A program made the translations under genes and the position numbers. Under the pieces are notes generated by a model. The model searched no databases and was not told the DNA's origin. It saw only the letters and a program-made list of their open reading frames with translations. 26,407 nt of DNA. Source: a virus. Of this stretch, positions 7,570 through 14,685 are shown piece by piece; the first letter of the stretch is position 1, and every line of letters starts with the position of its first letter. Location of the stretch: positions 1 through 26,407 of the IMG/VR virus record IMGVR_UViG_3300009162_000020, one strand, 5' to 3'.

Positions 7570-8000
7570 GATTCAAACAGATCACAAATCGCCTATTCCA
7601 AGGCGACGCTGAGGACGCCAAGGCTACTGTATCTCCCCGCTCAGATCGTTGGAGGGAGTTGGGAATCAAAGCTGTTATCTGCCCGGGAGCACGCGAACGG
7701 CTTGTCGTGCACGGCATCGAGTATCACAACGAGCTTGAAGTCTTGCTTCTTGCATGGGCAGATCACGAGCCCGTCTGTCCTGCGATCTTCAACATGATCG
7801 TGGAGTTTCACAGACTTCAGAACGGCGCAACTTTCGTTCACTGCATGGGCGGCACGAACAGATCGGCCGCAATCGCCGCCGCCATTCTCGTTTCCGAGGG
7901 CAAGAGCATCGATGAAGCGTTTGCCGTCATCAAGCCTTGGCACCCCCAGATGATACTGAACGTCCGAGCCTTCGCCGAGCACCGGAGACAGCTAACATGA
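7566..8000 (+). CDS. Dual-specificity/tyrosine phosphatase-like protein
   Basis: A 144-residue protein, the length of a minimal Cys-based phosphatase domain. It carries the active-site loop VHCMGGTNRSAA (91-102), that is, HC-X5-R-S with nucleophile Cys93 and phosphate-binding Arg99. Asp66 in AWADHEP lies 27 residues upstream and may be the general acid. The N-terminal FKQITNRLFQGD resembles the start of DUSP domains. The family removes phosphate from Tyr/Ser/Thr, and some members act on RNA 5' phosphates, phosphoinositides or glycans, so the substrate is open. It is coupled by ATGA on both sides within the glycan cassette. By hand count GC is about 56%, which suggests later acquisition. Confidence 0.85.
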   Translation: MRFKQITNRLFQGDAEDAKATVSPRSDRWRELGIKAVICPGARERLVVHGIEYHNELEVLLLAWADHEPVCPAIFNMIVEFHRLQNGATFVHCMGGTNRSAAIAAAILVSEGKSIDEAFAVIKPWHPQMILNVRAFAEHRRQLT

Positions 8001-8800
8001 ACGTTGTCGCCTACAGTTTCTTCCGTTCCGAGTTCTCCTGCTACGAGCAGGACAACTGCGGCGCGGCGAAGGGCCGCTTCTTCGTGAACTTCCTCCCCGC
8101 GGTGATCCGGGCCCACCAGTACGTCTGGCATGGCTGGGAGCTCTGGATCTTCCACGACAATCGGGTGACCGAGTACCCGTACTGGAATGCCGTCTCACGC
8201 ATGGAGCAGGCCGGACTCCTCAAGCTCTTCCCGTTCGGGCCGTCGAAGAGCCTCACGGGGATCGGTGGGATGATCGAGCGGATGAACCCGATCTTCAACT
8301 GGGACGTGGACTACCTGGTCTGCCGGGACGTGGACTCCCTCCCAATGCCGCGGGACCGGAAGATGGTGGAGGAATTCATCGGCCGACAGGCGACCGCGCA
8401 CGCGATCCAGGACTCGATCAGCCACTCGGGCTTGATGGGAGGGACCTGCGCCTGGGACGCGCGCAAGTTCCGCCAGCGCTTCGAGTGCAAGAGCCTTCCG
8501 GAACTCCTCGACCGTGGCGCGGGCCTCCACATCGATTACAACCGCCACGGCGGGGACCAGCTGTTCCTCAACGGCTACGTGGTGCCGAACGTCGCCACAG
8601 ACCTCGTGATCCACACGAAGCGTGCATACCTGAACGAGCTCTGCAAGACGCGTTTGGACGTGATCCCGCAGCAGTGCGAAGAGGACCGGCTTTCGAACCA
8701 TGTCGGCGGAGTTTATGACGCCGAGCGCGCCGCGCGGTTCTACGACCAGCATCATCCGAACGAGGCCATCCTTCAGGCGGAAAGGATCTTCGTGCAATGA
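7997..8800 (+). CDS. Putative glycosyltransferase (DVD motif)
   Basis: A 267-residue protein from ATG 7997 (ATGA overlap with the phosphatase stop). It has the look of a GT-A transferase: an N-terminal strand NVVAYSFF (2-9), WELWIFHDN (47-55), the nucleotide-sugar/metal motif DYLVCRDVDSLPM (105-117), and a later HSGLMGGTCAWDARKF block typical of the acceptor side, then HGGDQLFLN with a conserved-looking acidic residue. No signal peptide or membrane segment is visible. The in-frame extension to 7937 was rejected because it lies inside the phosphatase gene. The sugar and acceptor are unknown. Confidence 0.75.
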   Translation: MNVVAYSFFRSEFSCYEQDNCGAAKGRFFVNFLPAVIRAHQYVWHGWELWIFHDNRVTEYPYWNAVSRMEQAGLLKLFPFGPSKSLTGIGGMIERMNPIFNWDVDYLVCRDVDSLPMPRDRKMVEEFIGRQATAHAIQDSISHSGLMGGTCAWDARKFRQRFECKSLPELLDRGAGLHIDYNRHGGDQLFLNGYVVPNVATDLVIHTKRAYLNELCKTRLDVIPQQCEEDRLSNHVGGVYDAERAARFYDQHHPNEAILQAERIFVQ

Positions 8801-10020
8801 GCATCCATGATTTTGGCACTTTTTATCCCGTCTTCGCGGCGCTCATCACGCGGACGACCGGCCCGATCTTGGAGCTCGGCGCGGGTGATCACTCAACGAC
8901 GATGTTACATCTGATCTCGAGGGCCACGGGCCGCAAGGTGGTCACGGCGGAGACGGATCCGGCCTGGCTCAAGAAGTACGAGAACTACCAGAGCCCGAAC
9001 CATTCCTTCCACCTGATCACCCCGGACCGAACGAAGAAGGGTGAGTTCTATCAGTGGCAGGCGGGCTGGCAGGAGTGGGACCAGATCGAGAAGGAGAACT
9101 GGTCCGTCGCGCTCGTCGACCAGGCTCCCGGGGAGTGCCGAGCTTCCACCATCCTGAGATTGAAAGGCCGGTGCACCTTCATCGTAGCCCACGACTCCGA
9201 GGAGGACTACGGTGCCGGCGGCAACTACGGCTATGCGGAGATGAGGAAGCTCTTCAAGTACTGTTGGGAATGGCGCCGCTTCCGACCCTACACGATGGTC
9301 TTGAGCGACGACTCCATGCCGTTCGGCGACTTGAGGACCTGCAATGGAAATCGTAGGTGGGGATCCAGGGACCGACGTGAGGCTGCACGACAAGCTCTAT
9401 GCCCAGAAAACCGTCGCCTGCGGTGCTGCGGTGGCGCGCTTCAATACGATCTGCCTGGCCAAGCGCGCGATCGCCGAGGGAATCCCGGGGGACTTCGCGG
9501 AGTGCGGCGTGAACGCCGGCGCCCATCCCGCCTGCATGGCCTACGTCTCCGAGACCTACGGGAAGCTCGAAAGGAAGGTCCATCTCTTCGACAGCTTCCA
9601 GGGACTTCCCATGGCAGGACCGGACGACACCGAAGACGAGAAGCGGCTCTTGGGCGTGAACGAGGACCGCGAACACGGGAAGGCTGGGAATTACCTGCTC
9701 GCCGAGCGGTGGCAGGTCGAGCAGAACATGGAGAAATGGCACGTCGCGAAGAGCATCCTGGTTTACCACGAGGGCTGGTTCCAGGACACGCTCAAGGACG
9801 TCGCGAAGACGCTCGGGCCACTCGCCCTTCTCCGCGTAGACGTCGACCTTCACGACTCCACGCTGCCCGTCTTCCGCCACCTCTATCCGCTCGTCTCGAA
9901 GGGCGGATACATCATCAGCGACGACTGGGGCGAGGCCGGGGCCACGAGCGCGAGGCGCGCGACGCTCCAGGTTCTCTCGGAGCTCGGCTATCCGGAGCCG
10001 GACTGGACCCGGCTTCCTGA
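8797..10020 (+). CDS. Class I SAM methyltransferase-like protein with anomalous C-terminal extension
   Basis: The first 180 or so residues are a convincing class I methyltransferase: motif I GPILELGAGDHSTT (22-35), the acidic strand KVVTAETDP (47-55), WSVALVDQAPGECR (102-115) and CTFIVAHDSEEDY (126-138). The domain appears to end near VLSDDSMPFGDL (168-179), exactly where the next gene starts at 9344. The frame has no stop there and stays open to 10020, adding about 225 residues that are extremely Arg/Gly/Pro-rich and entirely out of frame with the TylF-like gene. I believe the native stop was lost and the tail is non-homologous shadow sequence. Whether the long form is made is unknown. Its start is ATGA-coupled to the glycosyltransferase upstream. 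Confidence 0.65.
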   Translation: MSIHDFGTFYPVFAALITRTTGPILELGAGDHSTTMLHLISRATGRKVVTAETDPAWLKKYENYQSPNHSFHLITPDRTKKGEFYQWQAGWQEWDQIEKENWSVALVDQAPGECRASTILRLKGRCTFIVAHDSEEDYGAGGNYGYAEMRKLFKYCWEWRRFRPYTMVLSDDSMPFGDLRTCNGNRRWGSRDRREAARQALCPENRRLRCCGGALQYDLPGQARDRRGNPGGLRGVRRERRRPSRLHGLRLRDLREARKEGPSLRQLPGTSHGRTGRHRRREAALGRERGPRTREGWELPARRAVAGRAEHGEMARREEHPGLPRGLVPGHAQGRREDARATRPSPRRRRPSRLHAARLPPPLSARLEGRIHHQRRLGRGRGHEREARDAPGSLGARLSGAGLDPAS

Positions 10021-10054
10021 GCAGATCTCGACCGTGTGGTGGAGGAAGCCATGA
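9344..10054 (+). CDS. TylF/MycF-type O-methyltransferase
   Basis: A 236-residue protein, a usual size for the macrocin-O-methyltransferase (TylF) family, whose characterised members methylate sugar hydroxyls of macrolides using SAM and a metal ion. Motifs are GDFAECGVNAG (49-59, SAM site), HLFDSFQGLP (80-89), LLRVDVDLHDST (162-173) with likely metal-ligand Asp residues, and GGYIISDDWG (187-196). In this context a sugar in a phage-made glycan is a plausible acceptor, which is inference. The gene starts inside the open frame of the upstream methyltransferase and ends in an ATGA overlap with the next glycosyltransferase. Confidence 0.9.
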   Translation: MEIVGGDPGTDVRLHDKLYAQKTVACGAAVARFNTICLAKRAIAEGIPGDFAECGVNAGAHPACMAYVSETYGKLERKVHLFDSFQGLPMAGPDDTEDEKRLLGVNEDREHGKAGNYLLAERWQVEQNMEKWHVAKSILVYHEGWFQDTLKDVAKTLGPLALLRVDVDLHDSTLPVFRHLYPLVSKGGYIISDDWGEAGATSARRATLQVLSELGYPEPDWTRLPEQISTVWWRKP

Positions 10055-10803
10055 TCATCCGTCCGTTCAACTTCACCTGCCAGCGGGACTGGAGGAGCTC
10101 CGAGCTGCTCGTCCGGTCCTGGAGGCGCTTCTCCCCGGAACCGTGGACGATTTACTTCGACCCGACCCAGCCAATCACCGAACGCATGACGGCCTTTTGC
10201 CAGGAGAACGGCGTCACGCTTCGGCTGCAGAGCCGGAAGGACTTCGGGCAATGGTGCTGGGATTCGTCGATGTGCAAGCTCGACGCTTGGCGCGAGATGG
10301 CGTCGGATCCTGCCCTCTCCGACGACGACTGGCTGATCTACTCGGACTCGGATGCGATGTTCCACTCCCCCGAGGTCAAGAACGAGCTCGCGGGAGACTT
10401 CTGCGGCTTCCCTCACTCGATCACCTACCCCGTGCCGTCCCTGAACACCGATCACTGGACCTTCTTCTCGGGCTGCCTCCAGGCTGGCCGCGTCGGCGTC
10501 GTGCGGAAAATGGGAGCGCTCCCCGACCCGCGCCTCGAGCAGATCAAGCAGGAGATGCTCACGCTCAACTTTTCCCACAACGAGGACGTGGTGATTTCGT
10601 TCCTCATGGCCCAAGTCGGCGCCGTCTACCGGCCTTTCCCCGGCGGAGGAGAGCCGAACCCGGAAGGCGTGCTCCTCGGGACGAAGAAGGCGGAGCGCCC
10701 GTTCTCCCACATGTACGGCGGATTCACCTCCTTCTGCGGAGTTCCGGTGACCGGCAAGTGGGACATCCCTCTGGCCCTCGAGAAGCTGGGGATCAAGATA
10801 TGA
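10051..10803 (+). CDS. Putative glycosyltransferase (DSD motif)
   Basis: A 250-residue protein from ATG 10051, with GGAGGAAG just upstream and an ATGA overlap with the TylF-like gene. GT-A-type features are an N-terminal strand IIRPFNFTC, WTIYFDP (32-38), and the motif DWLIYSDSDAMF (93-104) as the metal/nucleotide-sugar site. FFSGCLQAGRVGVVRKM and the HNEDVVISFLM acidic block follow, typical of acceptor-side and catalytic-base regions in such enzymes. No membrane segment is visible. It is soluble and probably acts in sequence with the neighbouring transferases; linkage and sugar are unknown. Confidence 0.75.
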   Translation: MIIRPFNFTCQRDWRSSELLVRSWRRFSPEPWTIYFDPTQPITERMTAFCQENGVTLRLQSRKDFGQWCWDSSMCKLDAWREMASDPALSDDDWLIYSDSDAMFHSPEVKNELAGDFCGFPHSITYPVPSLNTDHWTFFSGCLQAGRVGVVRKMGALPDPRLEQIKQEMLTLNFSHNEDVVISFLMAQVGAVYRPFPGGGEPNPEGVLLGTKKAERPFSHMYGGFTSFCGVPVTGKWDIPLALEKLGIKI

Positions 10804-11534
10804 CCCCCAGGATCTGCATCACGAGCGTCGGATGCCGAGAGCGGTACGTCCCATATCTCGACCGCCTCGAGGCAAGCCTGAAGCGGTGGAACCCGAACCT
10901 GCCGCGGCTTTTCTTTCGGGACTGCTGGCCTCCGAAGAGCCCGCCTCATCAGACGTCGCACTACGAGTTCAAGGCCCACGCCATGAAGGCGGTTTACTGG
11001 GCCGGCTTCAACGTCGGGATCTGGCTCGACGCCGCGTGCGAGGTCGTCGGAGACTTGAGCCCCATCCTGCAGAGGCTCGAAGAGACCGGCTACTATCTGA
11101 CCGCCGGAAACGAGCCGCTCGGGGAGTGGATCTCGGACCAGGCGCTCGCGAAGTACGGCATGAGCCGGGATCAGGCGATGGACCTCAAGCTCTGCGGCGG
11201 GGCGATCGTCGCCATCGACTTTCGGAGGGCGGAGATCCTGGGCTGGCCGTTCCTCCAGGAGTGGCTCCGGCTTGCCGAGGACGGGCTGTTCTACACCTCC
11301 CACAGCGAGTTCGCGCCGGACAAGATGACGTCCCTCCGGGTGAGCGACGGGCCGAAGAAGGAGGTCCACTCGACCGATCCGCGCTTCAAGGGGCACCGTT
11401 CGGACGAGGCCTGCTTCTCCCTCATGCTCCACAAGCGGGACCTTGAGCCGTTCTCGATCTACGAACACTTCTGTCAGGCGGAGTTCAAGAACCAGAACGC
11501 AGTCATCAAAACGGGATACGATGGACGCTTCTAG
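10800..11534 (+). CDS. Putative glycosyltransferase-like protein with atypical DxD site
   Basis: A 244-residue protein coupled by ATGA to the previous gene. It begins RICITSVGCRERYVPYLDRL (4-23), as in transferases of the 'protein of known sugar-cluster context' type, and has the strand VGIWLDAACEVVGDLSPI (72-89) where a DxD motif would sit. Here the motif reads D-A-A, so the second acidic residue is missing or displaced. A later GGAIVAIDF and the HRSDEACFSLML acidic block fit the GT-A plan. The same strand is open in another frame back to 10143, but that reading is the shadow of the upstream gene. The stop codon lies 14 bases inside the HNH gene that follows. Confidence 0.6.
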   Translation: MTPRICITSVGCRERYVPYLDRLEASLKRWNPNLPRLFFRDCWPPKSPPHQTSHYEFKAHAMKAVYWAGFNVGIWLDAACEVVGDLSPILQRLEETGYYLTAGNEPLGEWISDQALAKYGMSRDQAMDLKLCGGAIVAIDFRRAEILGWPFLQEWLRLAEDGLFYTSHSEFAPDKMTSLRVSDGPKKEVHSTDPRFKGHRSDEACFSLMLHKRDLEPFSIYEHFCQAEFKNQNAVIKTGYDGRF

Positions 11535-11961
11535 CTTCCTAAATCAGATCCTAGAGACGAACCTCTGCATTCTCTGGGGCGGAGCAAAGACCACGTCTGG
11601 GTACGGCCACGTCCGCATTGGTGGGCGGACAATGCTTGTTCACCGGGCCGCTTATCAGCTAGTTGTAGGGTGCATCCCTTCCGGTCTCCAGGTCCTTCAC
11701 TCCTGCGACATGACTCTCTGCTTCAATCCCAATCATCTTGAATTGGGCACTCAGTCTAAGAACCTACATGATTGCGTAACCCGAGGAAGGCACCCACGAG
11801 CCAACCGTAGACATTGCCCTCAAGGTCATCCTTACACGGCAGCGAACACAATCCTGCGAATCAGAACAAATTACTACAACGGGAACCTTTACAGAAGCCG
11901 TGACCGTCGCACCTGCGACAATCTCAGATCAGCTGTTTGGCGGAGACGAATGGCCTTATGA
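11521..11961 (+). CDS. HNH homing-type endonuclease
   Basis: A 146-residue protein of the HNH_3 type common as free-standing mobile genes in phages. The N-terminal CILWGGAKTTSGYGHVRIGG (16-35) is the usual lead-in. HRAAYQLVVG (41-50), VLHSCDMTLC (58-67) and FNPNHLELGT (68-77) form the beta-beta-alpha metal site with His60 and Asn69/His72. RHCPQGHPYTAANT (97-110) is the trailing Cys motif seen in this group. Hand-counted GC is about 53%, clearly below its neighbours. It sits exactly between two coupled genes: its ATG overlaps the end of the glycosyltransferase gene and its TGA forms ATGA with the FkbM gene. Confidence 0.9.
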   Translation: MDASSFLNQILETNLCILWGGAKTTSGYGHVRIGGRTMLVHRAAYQLVVGCIPSGLQVLHSCDMTLCFNPNHLELGTQSKNLHDCVTRGRHPRANRRHCPQGHPYTAANTILRIRTNYYNGNLYRSRDRRTCDNLRSAVWRRRMAL

Positions 11962-12557
11962 AGATTGAGGTCATCGACAACCACAGCGTCGCGACGGACC
12001 TCCTCCGCGGCGGCGCGGTGCTCGACGCCGGCGCGCGTGGCTTCCGTTTCTCCCGCTGGTTCGCGGAGCGCGGGCATAAGGTATACGCCTTCGACCCGGC
12101 GCCGGACATCGAGAACCTCCGCATCACGAACCTCAACTTCTACCGCATGGGCTTGGTCGGCACCGGGAAGCCTGGGGACTGGCATCTCGTCCAGTGCGAC
12201 GATCCGGAGGCTTCCTATTTGAAGCGCGGCGAGGCCGATCACTTCATCGCCACCACGGACATCCAGGGGATCATGTCGTTCTGCCGAATCCAGATGTTCG
12301 ACGTGGTCAAGTTGAACGTCGAGGGGGCCGAGTACGACATCCTAGAGTCCTGGCCCGGGCCCATTGCCCGCCAAGTAGTCGTCAGCTTCCACGAGCACAC
12401 CGGACGCGGCCGGGGGCGGGAGGGCTGCGACCTCCTCGTCGAGCGGATGCGGCAGTGGTACGACGTGCCGGTGCATCAGTGGGAACGGCGTTACTGCTGT
12501 TCGGAAAATTATTGGGATACGTTGTTCACGTTGCGCGGTTTGGAGATTCTCGTATGA
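11958..12557 (+). CDS. FkbM family SAM-dependent methyltransferase, paralogue
   Basis: A 199-residue protein from ATG 11958 (ATGA overlap with the HNH stop); the in-frame start at 11937 lies inside the HNH gene. SAM motif I is AVLDAGARGFRF (20-31), the acidic strand is KVYAFDPAPD (41-50), and the signature is DVVKLNVEGAEYDIL (115-129), followed by SFHEHTGRGRG (143-153). It matches the product at 6662 along its whole length (for example LVGTGKP versus LVGEGKP, and SWPGPIA versus TWPGPVA), so the two genes are paralogues. Asn replaces Asp in the signature (KLNVEG versus KMDIEG), a substitution found in some family members. Probably a sugar O-methyltransferase. Confidence 0.85.
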   Translation: MKIEVIDNHSVATDLLRGGAVLDAGARGFRFSRWFAERGHKVYAFDPAPDIENLRITNLNFYRMGLVGTGKPGDWHLVQCDDPEASYLKRGEADHFIATTDIQGIMSFCRIQMFDVVKLNVEGAEYDILESWPGPIARQVVVSFHEHTGRGRGREGCDLLVERMRQWYDVPVHQWERRYCCSENYWDTLFTLRGLEILV

Positions 12558-13462
12558 CCAAGCGCGCGATCATCGGCTCGACCCTGGACCACGATTATTC
12601 CTTCCTCTCGGTCATCGCCGCCCTCTGCTGGCGTGAGCGCATCGGCTATGAACCCTCGCTATTCCTGGTCGGGACCGAGGAGGACTGGCGCTCCCACAGG
12701 TACGGTTCGGTCGTTCTCAAGGCCGCCGACGACCGGTCGATCCACAAGGTCTTCGTCGACAGGATACAGGGCGTCGAGGACAAGACCGTCGCTCAGTGTT
12801 GCCGGCAGTACGCCGCGTGCCACGACTTCGCGGACTCCGACTACCTCATGCCGAGCGACGCTGATCTCCTGCCGATCAGGAAGGAGTTCTATCACCAGCA
12901 CGATCCCGAGAAGCACCCGATCGCCCTCTTCTACGCAAATGCCTACATCGGCGAGGAGGAGACGCACTGGCCCAGCTGCCACACGCCGATGCTTGCCGGC
13001 ACTTGGCGGGAGGTCATGGGCCTCGAGATCGGCAGGATGAGCGAGTGCATGCGACGGAACTTCGAGGAGTACGGCCTGCCCGACAAGATGAAGGCTTGGG
13101 AGGCCGAGTGCGCGGCGGCGAAGGCCGCGAATCGCCCCGCGGACTCTAAGTTCTTCTGGCCCGTCTGGTTCACGGACGAACTGGTCGTCTCGAAGAAGAT
13201 CAAGCAATCGCAATATTACCCGTCCCGCGTGCTGAAGATCGTTAGCGACGGCCACCCCCCCAAGGACCGGCTTGATCGCTCCTCCTGGCCGTTCTTCTGC
13301 GATGTAAACCGGTATGCGGACTCCCACAGCCTCCGGCCTGGGTGGTCCGCTCCAAACTGGCCGCGGCTCGCGCCCTTCCTGAAGAAGCTCCTTCCAGCCC
13401 ATGCCACGTGGCTCGACTGGTACCGCGTTGAGTTCCGCGAAGCGATCGGGGTGGATGCGTGA
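12554..13462 (+). CDS. Putative glycosyltransferase (DAD motif)
   Basis: A 302-residue protein coupled by ATGA to the FkbM gene. It starts RAIIGSTLDHDYSFLSVIAA (4-23), followed by LFLVGTEEDW (36-45). The motif ADSDYLMPSDADLLPI (93-108) is the probable DxD site. LFYANAYIGEEETHWPSCH and the FWPVWFTDELVVSKKI stretch contain the acceptor-side Trp-rich and acidic elements expected of GT-A enzymes. It is the longest of the DxD-type transferases in the cassette apart from the family 2-like enzyme at 14686. No signal peptide or membrane anchor is visible. Confidence 0.7.
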   Translation: MTKRAIIGSTLDHDYSFLSVIAALCWRERIGYEPSLFLVGTEEDWRSHRYGSVVLKAADDRSIHKVFVDRIQGVEDKTVAQCCRQYAACHDFADSDYLMPSDADLLPIRKEFYHQHDPEKHPIALFYANAYIGEEETHWPSCHTPMLAGTWREVMGLEIGRMSECMRRNFEEYGLPDKMKAWEAECAAAKAANRPADSKFFWPVWFTDELVVSKKIKQSQYYPSRVLKIVSDGHPPKDRLDRSSWPFFCDVNRYADSHSLRPGWSAPNWPRLAPFLKKLLPAHATWLDWYRVEFREAIGVDA

Positions 13463-13722
13463 AGGCTTGGACTGACATTACGTTTGACGGGAAGCGGCAC
13501 GCCATCGCGGCCGTCGACAACTTCAGGTTCGTCGTCTACTTCGAATGCGGCCTGGTCAAGCAGTTCACCGACAGGATCCAGATCCCCTATAAGCCCTGGA
13601 TCCCGCTGATCTCACCTGACCTCGGTCTGTCGAAGAAGGAAGCGATCGCCTTATTCGACGAGCACTGCAAGAAGTGCATGGGAGACCGCCGCTGGCAATT
13701 ACCTGAGGAGATCAAAACATGA
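13459..13722 (+). CDS. Small hypothetical protein
   Basis: An 87-residue protein with a GTG start overlapping the previous stop (GTGA) and a TGA overlapping the SDR start (ATGA). It looks like a short beta-rich N-terminus (TDITFDGKRHAIAAV, FRFVVYFECG) followed by a Pro-rich turn and a helix with a CKKC pair (KKEAIALFDEHCKKCMGD). I do not recognise a family. Confidence 0.65.
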   Translation: MKAWTDITFDGKRHAIAAVDNFRFVVYFECGLVKQFTDRIQIPYKPWIPLISPDLGLSKKEAIALFDEHCKKCMGDRRWQLPEEIKT

Positions 13723-14669
13723 GGGCTCTCGTCACCGGCGCTACCGGCTTCCTCGGGACGTGGATCTCGAACGAGTTGGGAAAGCTCGGCCACAAGGTCG
13801 TCCGTCTCGTCCGAGACCGCACGTTCGTCGAGAGCGGGATCTTGAACCGCGCCTTCGGCATGACCGACGCCTTCGGTGACGTGCTCGATCTCGAGTTCAT
13901 CGAACGCGTGATCGCCGAGTACGAGATCAATACGGTGTTCCACTTGGCCGCCCAGTCCCAGGTGAGCACAGGCCAGGCGGATCCCACCGGGACGCTTGAC
14001 ATCAACATCCGGGGGACGTGGAACGTTCTCGAGGCCTCGAGGCGGCAGAAGGTCGGCCGAGTGATCGTGGCCTCGAGCGACAAGAGCTATGGGGAGGCCC
14101 CAGACCTCCCGTACACGGAGTCCCACGCTCTCCGGGGCGGTTCACCCTACGAGACCTCGAAGGCGTGCGCCGATCTGCTGGCTCAGTCCTACGCCTCCAC
14201 TTACGGGATGTCGATCGCCATCACCCGCTGCGCGAACCTCTACGGCGGAGGCCATCTCAACTGGTCGACGCTCATCCCCGGAACGATCAAGCGGCTCTGG
14301 GATGGGATCCCGCCGGTCGTCTACGGCGGCGGAGAGATGACGCGCGAATTCCTCTACATCGAGGACGCCGTCTCGGCCTATCTCACCCTCGCGGAGAGCA
14401 GAGAGGTCGGAGCCTTCAACTTCGGCGGTGGCGAGCCGACTAAGGTGATCGACATCGTCCGGATGCTGATCGACATCATGGCGACCCGCGTCCAGCCGGA
14501 CATCCGCCAGGGCCAACGGATTGAGATTCGAGACCAGAGCCTGAGTTCGCTCAAGGCGCACAGTGTTCTCGACTGGTCTCCGAAGTGGTCGATGGCCGAC
14601 GGCTTGAAGGAAACGGTTCGCTGGTACGTGGAATGGCTGGTGGGTCAAGGGAACAGGATCGTGGTTTGA
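13719..14669 (+). CDS. Extended SDR sugar dehydratase/epimerase (CDP-glucose 4,6-dehydratase-like)
   Basis: A 316-residue NAD(P)-dependent extended short-chain dehydrogenase of usual length. The dinucleotide loop is VTGATGFLG (5-13), followed by VFHLAAQSQ (73-81), the active-site Ser in VASSDKSYG (117-125), and the Y-x3-K pair Tyr144/Lys148 in SPYETSK. The SSDK-x-YG motif together with RCANLYGGG and REFLYIEDAVSAYL recalls CDP-glucose 4,6-dehydratases more than UDP-glucose epimerases. The enzyme would convert a nucleotide sugar on the way to a deoxy or epimerised sugar. It is the only sugar-nucleotide-modifying enzyme seen, so its substrate probably comes from the host or from genes outside the window. 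ATGA-coupled at its start. Confidence 0.85.
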   Translation: MRALVTGATGFLGTWISNELGKLGHKVVRLVRDRTFVESGILNRAFGMTDAFGDVLDLEFIERVIAEYEINTVFHLAAQSQVSTGQADPTGTLDINIRGTWNVLEASRRQKVGRVIVASSDKSYGEAPDLPYTESHALRGGSPYETSKACADLLAQSYASTYGMSIAITRCANLYGGGHLNWSTLIPGTIKRLWDGIPPVVYGGGEMTREFLYIEDAVSAYLTLAESREVGAFNFGGGEPTKVIDIVRMLIDIMATRVQPDIRQGQRIEIRDQSLSSLKAHSVLDWSPKWSMADGLKETVRWYVEWLVGQGNRIVV

Positions 14670-14685
14670 CTGGGAGGAGGATTCG

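Noticed and set aside
10143-10799. In-frame upstream extension of the glycosyltransferase gene at 10800
   Set aside because: Lies wholly on the 10051 gene and has Arg/Pro-rich shadow composition; ATG 10800 is ATGA-coupled and begins a sensible domain.
12194-12553. Upstream extension of the glycosyltransferase at 12554
   Set aside because: Overlaps the FkbM gene in another frame with shadow composition; ATG 12554 is coupled.
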